64,000 nt of DNA, from positions 18,946,001 to 19,010,000 of the forward strand of contig CM076146.1 in assembly GCA_038025085.1 (NCBI GenBank), read 5' to 3'. The stretch's first letter is position 1. Each line of letters begins with the position of its first letter. Positions 43,380-54,300 of this stretch are shown piece after piece. A program made the position numbers and the translations under genes. Source of the stretch: Tetragonia tetragonoides. Its lineage: Eukaryota; Streptophyta; Magnoliopsida; Caryophyllales; Aizoaceae. The notes below the pieces were generated by a model. It searched no databases, was not told where the DNA came from, and worked only from the letters and a program-made list of their open reading frames with translations.

Positions 43380-44508
43380 TCAAGTGGGACTAGTACCCTC
43401 TAGGAAGAGGTTTGGATAATTCTCGCGCATCATGGATTCAACTTTCCATGTTGCTTCCTCTTGACCTTGTCGAGACCAAACGACTTTGACAATCGGAATA
43501 GTCTTTGTTCGAGTTGAGCGCTCTTTGCGATCCACTATCTTGATAGGACACTCTTCATAAGTCAGACTTTCGTCAAGACCGATTGCTTCAAGTTGAACGA
43601 CATGAGTTGGTTCATGGACGTATCGCTTCAACTGAGAGACATGAAACACACTATGGACTTTTGCAAGCTCCATAGGTAAAGCAAGTCGATAGGCAACCTC
43701 ACCAATCCTTTCCATGATCTCGTAAGGTCCAATATAACGAGGACTCAACTTCCCCTTACGACCAAAACGCATGACACCCTTGGTAGGAGATACTCGCAAA
43801 AGTACCTTGCATCCCACCTCAAACTCTTCAGGTCTTCGACCTCTATCTGCGTACGATTTCTGGCGATCTTGAGCACTACGCATCTTTGCTTGAATCACTT
43901 TGACCACATCGACGGTCTGTTGGATCATTTCAGGACCCAAAACTGCAGTTTCGCTAATATCGTTCCAACAAACAGGCGATCTACACTTCCTACCATACAA
44001 GGCTTCATATGGTGCTCGATCAATGCTTGAGTGATAGCTATTGTTGTAAGAAAATTCGATCAAAGGAATGTGTTTATCCCACGAGCCTTGATGCTCGAGA
44101 GCACATGCTCGTAACATATCCTCCAAAGTGTGAATTGTCCTTTCCGTCTGACCATCAGTCGTAGGATGAAAAGCAGTACTGAACTTCAACTTGCTTCCAA
44201 AAGCTTCTTGTAATTTCTGCCAAAAATGAGATAGAAATCTCGAGTCTCTATATGAAACGATATCTTCTAGAACACCATGAAGTCTCATGACTTCCTTGAC
44301 GTAAGCATCCGCTTGCTTCTCCATTTCCAAAGTGTCATTCATTGGGATAAATCTCGCAACTTTTGTCAAGCGATCCACAACGACCCAAATGCCGTTGTTC
44401 TTCTTCTGTGTCAATGGTAAACCCATGACAAAGTCCATTGAAATTGAGTTCCATTTCCACGTAGGAACTTCAAGCGATTGAATCATTCCACCGGGTCTCT
44501 TGTGCTCT
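43380..44508 (-). pseudogene. Chromovirus integrase with chromodomain, 5'-truncated
   Basis: A 368-residue open frame covering the integrase core and C-terminus of a chromovirus-type Ty3/gypsy element. The core has 'SISMDFVMGLPLT' (first Asp), 'YRDSRFLSHFW' where the second acidic residue of the triad is expected, and 'HPTTDGQTERTIHTLEDML' with the Glu. Next come the 'GPYEIMERIGEVAYRLALP' barrel and 'VFHVSQLKRY'. At the end 'IVDRKERSTRTKTIPIV' to 'EEATWKVESMMRENYP' is a chromodomain, which in this clade targets insertion to chromatin. Homology continues a few residues before the Met to about 44508 and then stops. The N-terminal zinc finger and upstream pol are gone. The polypurine tract and LTR follow directly. 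The open frame suggests a fairly recent break. Confidence 0.88.
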
Positions 44509-45587
44509 TATATAGTAATTTATATCAAATAGTCAATGTGGATGAATTTAACATTTCTGATTTCTAGTTTAAGTCACTCAAAGATTCCCCAAATAACGGC
44601 AATTAGAAATCATGAACATGACTAAAGATACTAATGTTGATGCATTGATTGCTGTTAGTATTCACTCGAGAAATTCAACGGGGTTCTCAAGTTTTGAACT
44701 TTGGGTGAATATCAATTTTCAATTCAATTTTGTGGCAACGAAACTTGGGTTTTCAAAGATTTTTCTCTCTGTCTCACTCTTGCTCTTCTCTCTGTTTATT
44801 GTGTGAGGGAGGCTAGTAGAGTGGGAGAAAGCTATGTTGTGTTTCTCCTCCTAAAACCAATATACGATTGCGAGAGGTTTACAGTTGATCCCGATGGAAA
44901 ATTAGGATTTTGGGGGCTGCCCCAAAGAAAACAGTTGTAAAATATAGAATCAGCCCTAGCGGGTGGGGCATTTTGTCCTGGTCGTTAATAGTCGTCACTC
45001 CAGTAGCGGTTGGCTCTAGTTGTTAGCGTCTGGGGCTCCAACCGTTAGCGTATGGGGCTCCAGCCGCTAGCGACTAGTGCTCAGTCGTGGACAACATTTG
45101 CGGGCCATGTCTCACTCGTTTGGGCTCCGTTTTGGATGATTCAAGATGCATTGAAAAGTTTATTGGTCTACATTCACATGAAATTTGTTTCAGCCATACT
45201 TTTGGATCTTGGTATACCCGAAAGAGTAAGGAGTGGTCAGTTTTGGAGCACCGGTCAGTGTTGGGCTCGTATCGCCTTTGTTAGGAATGTGTTGTGGGCT
45301 CATGATATGCCATTGGAAATCCATTAAAAGGGGCTTTTGAATGAAGTGAAAATGGATAACATTAAGATGAATTGATATCTCATTTACTTATGAAAACATA
45401 ATATCAAATAAGTATAAAAACTACTCCTTTCATCATTGGAGTTTTGGGAAAACCTGATGATACTTTTTAGGCGTCTACGGCATGCAATTCAACGATTTTG
45501 GTTTTGAAAATTTAAAAGCCTACAGATTCTCAGGATTTACGAAAGTAGCTAACCTCAGTTTTAAATTTCAGGGACGAAAGAGCTTAT
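44509..45587. other. Unassigned sequence between chromovirus and hAT element
   Basis: No recognisable coding region. 45010-45075 has a ~24 bp unit ('gttagcgtctggggctcca') repeated about three times. It abuts the integrase breakpoint and may be part of another retroelement LTR. Confidence 0.4.
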
Positions 45588-45595
45588 GTGTAGAT

Positions 45596-46042
45596 AGGGC
45601 TGCACGTCCGCCGGTTAGAACCGGATTTTTGCTCGAACCGAACCGGCCTAGTCAAAACCGGATGCAAGGTTCCCGGACCGGTCGTCGGTTCTCGTTTTTT
45701 GGGTGGTCGGTCTTCGGTTCAGTCCGGTCAAAAGACCGGTGGTCACCGGTTATGACCGGACCATACCGGACATGAATTTCTCTATCTGTTTTTTTTTGTT
45801 TTTTTTTTTTTTTTTTTGAAAAAGTAAATATTTTTTCCTACGGTTCTAATCTTCCCAAAGCCCAAACGTTACTTCTCTTATTGTCTCTCTCTCTCTCTCT
45901 CTCTCACCCAAACCACTGGTCGTCTGGTCTATAATCACCAACTCACCATCGATTCTCGTCACTGCGGTGCTGCTGCCGACGACCCTTCCTCCACCGTCTC
46001 TAGCCGCTGCCTGCGCTCCACCACTCCAGGTACGCTACGCGA

Positions 46043-46088
<46 letters not shown>

Positions 46089-49000
46089 ATTTTTCGTGTT
46101 CATCTTCAACTCTTCTCATCCTCTTCATTTTTCATGTTCATAATTCTTCTTCATAGCATTATAATTCGATTTTAGTTATTTATATGATTTTGATTTGATT
46201 AATTATTTGTATGGTTTTGTTTATGTGTTATACTGTTTTTGTTTTGTTTTATGTATTGTTTAATTGAATTGAATGCCTTGCTTAATGTTTTTGTTGGTTT
46301 GAACTTTCATAAATTGTGAAGAAATTAGGAGATATTTTTAGTTAGTCAAATTATTGAGGATTGATTATATATACTATGGAGTCAATCGTTGACAATGCTC
46401 AGTGTTTAATGTCTCACTTCCATTGTGTTTTTATTAGCTAATGTCCTAGAGTTTTTTTAGGAGGGCTCATACCTTGCCACAGAGGCAAGGAAAAGATCTC
46501 TACCCTCTATCTCTGTATAAACGTTCTTGACAACTGTCCAACAAAAAAAAAAGATTATATATATTGTATCTATGTACCTTCCCAATTCCCATATACTTTA
46601 GAATGGGTGTCCAAAAAAGTATCTATATTACAACAAACAAAGTACCAGACACCAAAAGATTAAAAATTACTCAAAATATGTAGTCATTTTAGACACCAAC
46701 CCAAATACGAAATCACGGTGAGAGGGGGATTCAGCTTGCAAATGGAAGGACAATGATGTTGAACATTTGTACATATGCAAATGGTTGTCTTTGTATATTC
46801 AGCTTGCTTATGGAAGCAGAACTATTAATCTATGTTTTTGTTTGATGTTTGTTTATATGAGGTTTTGGTAATTTGTTTTAGTTGTGTTTATTAAGTTCTA
46901 AAAATATCGTATAATAGATAGTAGAAGGGTAGTAGAATCTATCATTAATATTGTGTAAGAAGATAAAACAAACTCTCTAAAATGATAATTTCAGGAAAAT
47001 GTTGCACATCTTCGAGACTAAACAACGAATTTAGTTGTGGACCTTGTCAGTAACCACGGAATCCTCCACCAAATTTTCATGCAACGTAAGTTAGAGACTA
47101 AATTGTAGGGCTTTGTGTTAATGATTGTTTTTCTTAACATCATTATGTTATGTTATGTGAATGACTTTATGAGCAATGTAATATGTATTTGTAAATCTAT
47201 TGGATTTCGATATTGTTTTAATTTTAGATGAGCTCCAAATCCAAAAACAAAAGGTCAAGGACAATATCACAACCTGAGAAACAAACAGTGGAGACTGGAA
47301 CTTATGAAAATGTCTCAGATGATGATAACAATGATGATTCAGTTGAGGAGCTTCCACCAAAGGGGGCACTGTTGCCAGAGAGAAAGCCAGTAGAGGGACG
47401 AGAATATATTCTAAAGAAGGGCAATAGAAGAACAGACTATTGGGTGCATTTTCGGGAGGTCTTGCTGCCAACTAAGGATAAGGAAGGGAACGATGTCAAG
47501 CAACGTAGGGCTGAGTGTAAGTATTGTGCTAACAAAGATTTTTCTTGTGATGGTAACTTGAATGGCTCAACGAATATGAAAAGACATTGGAAACAATGTC
47601 CTGCTAATCCTTCAAACAAGCTTAAAATGAGACAAACTGAGTTAGTATTTGGTGTGGATGATGAAGGGGAAGGTAAATTACAACTTTGGACTTTGAATGT
47701 TAGTGATGTTAGGGAAGCATTAGCTTACATGATTGTGGTTGATGAGTTGCCTTTCCGATTTGTTGAAAAACCCGATTTTAAACATCTTATGTTTGTTGCT
47801 TGTCCTCACTTTCACATACCTTCACGCATGACTATTGCTCGTGATGTGTCTCAACTCTATTTGAATGAAAGAGCAAAATTGAAAGCGTTGTTGAGATCCT
47901 CATATCAAAGACTTTCTGTCACAACTGATTCATGGACAAGCAATCAAAAAATCAATTATATGTGCCTTACTGCCCATTTTATTGATAAAGATTGGAAATT
48001 CCACAAAAAGATCTTAAAATTTTGTCCTATATTCAGTCATAAGGCTTCTCACTTTGCTAATGGTGTGTTAGAATGTTTGAAATCTTGGGGTGTGGCTGAT
48101 AAATTGTTCACTGTGACGGTTGATAATGCAAGTTCCAATGATGTTGTATGTGTTGAGTTGAAAAAGTTTCAAAAAACTCAATTGAAAACTGTTGGTAATG
48201 GGGAGTTGTTGCATATGAGATGCGTAGCACATATTATTAACCTTATTGTTAGGAGTGGATTGAAGAAGAATAAGATAAGTGTTGATAAGGTTAGATATGT
48301 TGTGAAGTATGTTAAGGGTTCTCCTCATAGGCTACATACCTTCAAGTTAATTGCTGACAAACTTGATTGTCGATCATCATTATCTCTGATTGTGACACTA
48401 GATGGAACTCCACTTACACTATGTTAGATTCAGCCTTGAAATATAGGGAAGTTTTTAAAAAGATGGATATTCCACAAGATCCCCAAGCTGAGGATGAGCC
48501 ATTAGTAGAACTTTTTGAAAGGGAGGATGAAAGGGAAAAAGAAATTGTGCATAACGGGTGCCCCTCCGATAAAGATTGGGAAGCGGTGGAGGGTTTGGTG
48601 ATTTTCTTGAAAGAGTTCGAATCGTTGACTGATCAAGTTTCCGGCTCCTTGTATATTACTAGTGACTCCAATATTTTTTACATTGCTCGTACTTTGGGTC
48701 AAATGAAACTGTGGCAAAATAGTGAAAATGAACATTTTAGACTTATGGCTAGGGTAATGAGAGCTAAATTTGACAAGTATTGGGAGAATATTTTTAGTAT
48801 GAATGTGTTAATCTTCATGGGAGCCATTCTTGATCCAAAGGTGAAGTTGGTAGGTTTGAAACTTTTCAAAGGTATGTATAATAGAAGTTCCGAATGAGAT
48901 TTGCATGAGGAGTTGACTGACGATGTGAAACGTAGAGCTTTTGCTTTGTTTGATGACTATAAGAAGTTGTATAGTACTTTGACTACTCAGTTTGATGACA

Positions 49001-50244
49001 CAATGGCTAGTGGTAATACTAGTGGACTCGCTCCTTGTACGGATGATATGTTGGACTTGAAGAAAAGTATTGAGAAGCAAGTGATGGCTTTAAACTCGGA
49101 TGATAGGAGTTCAATGTCAGAGTTTGATAGGTATTTGCATGAGCAACTAGCTCCACATGAGCGCCAATTTGACATTTTGACTTGGTGGAAGTTGAATGAA
49201 CATAGATATCTGATCTTGTCATGCATGGCTCGTGATGTACTAGCAATACCAGTGTCAACTATTGCATCCGAGTCCGCATTTAGTACCAGTAGTCGCCATC
49301 TTGATCAATTCAGGAGCTCCTTGACTCCTAAGGTAATGTTTTATCTCTTCCATTTTGTTCTTTCTATTTTAATAAAGTTGCTATATTTCAATCTTTTATT
49401 TATTAATGTTGTTTGATTTTTGTATATCATTTAAAGATGCTGCAATCTCTCATTTGTACGAAAGATTGGATTCGTCTGAGTAAGGAAAGAATTCAAGTGG
49501 AAGAGCAATTGGAAGAATTGGAAGAACTTGAAAAAGATTCTTACTACTTGTTTTATCACTATTTTTCCTTTCAATTTGTTTTAGTCACTATTTTTCCAAC
49601 TTTTTTTTTGTTGGTTGTATTTGTAGATTTGCAATCTTCTACCGTGAATGATTCGGGGGTTATTTTTGCTTAAGGTGGTTATGGTACGGACTAATTATAT
49701 TATTATTACACACTATATTATTTTTGAATTCGATAATAATTACTATATTTAATGTGGTTCTTGACGTATTGAAGGTAGATGGAGAGTTGAAGATATGGAG
49801 TTGGAGTTTGCAAGAGTGTTAGACATTATATTTGAAACTTTAGACAATTATTTTGAACTTGTTATGATGTAATTTGATGATTTTTAGTTTCAATTACACT
49901 TTGTTGTGGATTTATATCAATATTTAGTAGTTTTAAAAAGTATAATGTTTAAGGTTTGAGAGCATGACAAAGTTGACAGGAGCAAGTGTCGTCTGTTGAC
50001 ACTTGACAACCAACATCAGTGTGCAGCAAAAAGCGGCTAAGCGCCCAGGTGTGATAAATTTTAAATTAAAAAAAAAAATTAAATAAAAGTGACAGCCGGT
50101 CCTAGCCGGTCAGAACCGGTTCTAAATCGAACCGGACGGTCCGGTTGGGTTAATTAACCGGCTCTGACCGGTCAGGACACCAATTCTCATTTTCTGGAGT
50201 TCCGATTTTCGGTTCGGGCCGGTTTTGAGCCGGTGTGCAGCTCT
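45596..50244 (+). mobile_element. hAT DNA transposon with both ends and target duplication
   Basis: Ends 'agggctgcacgtccgccgg' and, in reverse complement, 'agagctgcacaccggc' are inverted. Flanks GTGTAGAT (45588-45595) and GTGTTGAT (50245-50252) agree at 7 of 8 positions, the size expected for hAT. Subterminal sequence at both ends is packed with 'accggtc'/'ccggttaga' words, likely transposase-binding sites. It encodes a BED/hATC transposase on the + strand, now broken, so the copy is probably immobile alone but retains its ends. Confidence 0.9.
47228..49540 (+). pseudogene. hAT transposase, BED finger to hATC, broken
   Basis: Transposase cutting and joining the hAT element ends. The frame from 47228 has an acidic N-terminus, a BED zinc finger ('AECKYCANKDF' ... 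'STNMKRHWKQC', about residues 95-128), then the RNase H-like core: 'LSVTTDSWTSNQ' (first Asp), 'TVTVDNASSND' (second Asp), 'MRCVAHIINLIV'. Near 48385 a one-base shift moves into a second frame ('CDTRWNSTYTMLDSAL'). A TGA at 48895-48897 stops that frame, and the same frame continues to the hATC dimerisation domain ('FDILTWWKLNEHRYLILSCM', 'STIASESAFST', 'RHLDQFRSSLTPK'). A GT-AG intron (49333-49437) leads to a last exon 'MLQSLICTKDWIR'. Two lesions disable it. Confidence 0.88.
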
Positions 50245-50711
50245 GTGTTGATGCTTCTGTCAAGACAAAAAGGATCATCATGTACTTGAATCAAACTGAA
50301 CCCAGGAGCTCAAAGTGAACGACAAATGAGAAAGACAAAGTGAGATGAGGTAGAGTATACAGAAGCAAAGAAATATAGTAGTGGACACCTTTTTTTTTTT
50401 TTTAAAAAAAAGGTATAGGGTTACCTTTCCCAAGCAAAACAGAAAAAATCTGAACACCTTATGTTTTTTTTTAAAGGTAAAATCGGCATCACCTAATCTA
50501 TTCCATCGTAGATCAGTTGTCCAACCCATCTCAAACTAGACCAAACTATGGTTAAAGGACAGAGGACACCATAAAAATATGAGAGTCCCACTCCTTAAAC
50601 TTGGCACCTTCAAATTACAAGGTAACTAGATAACCATTAAGACACCTTCCTTAGGCCAACAAAGCAACTATCTTCATTCATATATATCAGAAAAATTTTA
50701 TATGAGGCAAA

Positions 50712-50936
50712 CTAGGGTGATGGTCTAGTGGTTCCAAGCTTACTCCGAAGTAGTTTGGTAATGCAAGGTCATGGGTTCGAATCTCTATTCCCCCATTCCT
50801 TGTGTCTGCTTCCTTCAAGTATACTACCCCCTTGTTGGTGCTATGTTGACGGGACCAGTACTTTTGCACGAGAGTCCGTACATAACGTAGCAGAGGGTGC
50901 CTCATCACCTTCACTTGCACCCCTTTTTTGATTAGC
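50712..50936 (+). mobile_element. tRNA-derived SINE
   Basis: Box A-like 'gatggtctagtggttccaag' and box B-like 'gggttcgaatctc', followed by a body that ends near 'gcaccccttttttgattagc'. It shares promoter words with the SINE at 38443-38577. No unambiguous target duplication was found. Confidence 0.68.
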
Positions 50937-51355
50937 CAAACAAACTCATAGAAAAATGGAATCATTATTTAGAAATAGGGTCGTCACTTATTATAAGTGA
51001 CCCTCATTTCACTAAAACGTGACTCATATCTCACCAAAAAAATTACATTCAATCCGTCTTATACAAATTTTTGTGTATATAAAATAAAATAGAATAAAAA
51101 TATTAAAAAAAAAAAAAACAAAGCAACTATCTTCGGACTGCTTTTCATGAAAGCTCATTTGCGAGGAAATACAACTTTTGAAGCTCGTCTATTGAGATTA
51201 ACATGCAGGTCCTTTCAGTTTCATATGGTACAATCGAGAAGTCTCCGCTAGGAAAACATCTCACTCTAGTCATCAGTCAACATACAAGACCACTTGTGAA
51301 TAAATTCATCTTATTGAACAGGGCTAGCTAATACATATGCCAAAGCCAATAAAAA

Positions 51356-54300
51356 TCATACAACATATCGATACGTGACGTATCTTCCTGCAGTCTCACT
51401 AGGCCTGATAATCTTCACAACTTGTCCACGCTTAAGTCCATAATATCTTGCAACGGGATCAGTCATCTGAATTCTTGGTAGCTGAACTCCACAAACAAGC
51501 AGGAAAAAAGAAACATAAGCAACTTTAGAAATGAGCAGAAGGTCCTATCAGATAAAAGAACATGGGGGAGAGGGCGGGGATGGGGGTAAAGTAAACACAA
51601 AGGTAGGAAGAAGGAAATGTATAAATATATATGACTAAGGGTTGTGTGGAAAATAAGAAACTGGTATGGTCTACATATGACTCACGTGTTAGACTACACA
51701 AGTCTATACTTTCGTCAACCAATGGTTCTCCCATTTGTGTTAGCATCAAACGAAAAGCAAATAGCTAAATTTGTGCATCATCAAAGCTACCACTGACATC
51801 CAAAGGGATAACTGTAGAAAGCTATGTTCTTTTTAACGAAGTGTCTGATTCTGATTTACTAAGACTCACAGATTCAACAGACCCTGCCCGATTTTGGATG
51901 CCATAAATGAACAGGTTTAATAGGATAAGAAATAAGTAAGATCCTGAAACGTTGGGAACTTTTTACCAACACTGATGTAACGAAATGTATACATGTAACA
52001 CTATACATGCCAAACTTCACAAAATCTCGATTCTCAGGTTGATTGGCCAAAAAAATAATTTGCTCCCTCTAAACCAAAATAATGTATCACGCAATTTTAA
52101 TGATTGCCTACTTTGATAGCAATAATTTATTTTAGATAAAGATGTATATTGATATGAATTCAAATGTACAGCAGAAGAGTGGATAAGGTATCCTCTAAAT
52201 AACACATTTACAGATTGCCCCAATTTCTCTGTATATCAGTTATAGAGTACTCCCTAAAAGGCCCCGCAGCCCTAGCCCATAAGGAAGCTAAATAAGTGAT
52301 CCTCTCCCAAACCATCGCAGGAGTTGCTGAAAGTCCCTTAAACACTCGTGCATTCCTCACTAACCAACAGCACTAGAAGCCCAGCAACCTCCTCTCCACT
52401 CCACCCCCCAAAGCCCCGGAAATGCATCTGCAAAAAGGCCTCAACACTAGAAGGGTAAACCAACACCTCCCCTAGAATCAACCTTCGCAAAAGACTCTGT
52501 GCCACATCACACCAAAGAAAAAGATGTGCAGAAGTCTGGTAGCTAGACCGACATAGCGAACACATATTCGGTGACAAAGGCACCGCTGATCTCCTCCGCT
52601 GCGTTAAGTCGTTTTGTTTTACTATAAGCCACTTCTTTTTTTCTTTTATTTTTTTTGGATGATGTGGCTGTCCCTGAAGCTAATAGCCCGGAAAGCCTCC
52701 AGTTGACCTAAGGGGCTCATACTAGTGACTTGCAAGGCTCCCACTCAGGGTAATACATTTTGTGAAGAGCTTGAGATTCAAACTACTCTAGGTCATTCAG
52801 GAGGAAAAGATCTGATCTGAAGCAAAATGCTTAGATGGGAACCCGCTATGAGATTGAGTGCAGCAATGCAACATATAAATTCTTAGCATTCTAAATTATC
52901 ATTGAACGGAACCCATGACTTGGCATGATATCAAATTAAGTACTGCTCTGTTAAGTGCTAACTGATAGTAAATAAAGTATAAGAAGCAAGCTCTACACAA
53001 GGACCAGCTTAAAGAGGTGGTTTGAGAACTCAGGATACAGAGACTACTCTTCAATCAATGACTAAGATAGGTGTGCCGGGTTCACATCCCACTGGACCCA
53101 GTCCCCCATCCTATTCTTACTGGTGAGATCTGAGTCCATGAACTCACAATTAGTTGCTGCCTGGATCTCTCTGTCGTTCATACTTCCACGCAAAGAAGCA
53201 TTTATAGAGTGATAGCAGGTACTTTGGATCATATTTTTTTTTCTAAGATAACATGGGTGTCCAAGCTTGTTTTTGCTTGACTAATCCCATGGGCCCTGAA
53301 GTTAACGACCGGTAAAACCTCCAGTGGTATCAGCTTAGCAGGTACTTTGGATCATTGACCTCACTACTCACTCTCGCGACATGAGTCCTCCACAGGTGGA
53401 GAAAAACTAATGAGTGCAAATGTTTCAAGAACTGTAATCACTGAATTCTACCAGTATATTCTTATTTTGCTCTCCTCCGAAATCTGATTCAAACCAACAC
53501 ACCCACACCAATCCACCCACTGGTGAGATCTCAGAGTCAATCAACTCAAAATCGGTTGCTGCCTAGATCTCTACGTCTTCCTTATTGCAGATTGGCTTCT
53601 GATTCAAATGCAACAGAAGCATTTATAGAGTGGTAGCAATGAACTTTGGACCATTGACCTCACTCTTTGAGCGACATGTATCCTCCACAGATGGAGAAAA
53701 ACTAAGGGTGGGGGTAACTGTCAATGCTTCATTGACAATTATTTTTTACTTTTATTTGTATTTTCCTGTTTTGCCTCCCCTCCAAATCCTGATTAAAATC
53801 CGATACCACCCCCCCATAAAAAAAAACGACCAAAGGGAAGAATATCCAACAATGGCTGTCCCAGCATTTCACCCTCTTAGAGTTGCCCGTGTATCATGAG
53901 AAAATGCTGCCAGGAAGGGGGAGTGGTTGCCCAAAGTCAAAGGCGCATTTATAATCAATAGCTGCCACAGATGGCAAACTAGCCAGAAAATTAAAGCTTC
54001 CTGGTAGCGACGAAGGGTAACAGTAAGGGCTCTTCTTTTCGACTGGGAACGGGGAGAAACTGGGCATGGTGAAAACTGGTAAGTCTAACTGGTAACTGGT
54101 GAAAACTGGGTCAAACTGGGGGAAACCGGGTAAACCTAATCAAAAAAACCCGGCCCGCGGGCGTGGCCTGAACCCGCCCATATTTGGGACGGGTTTGGGA
54201 TGAATGTAAAAACCGAAAACCCGGCCCGAATGGCCCAAAATTTTATTTATTTTGAATTTTTTCATATTTTTCTATTAATTTGCATGCTGTAATTTTTTAA

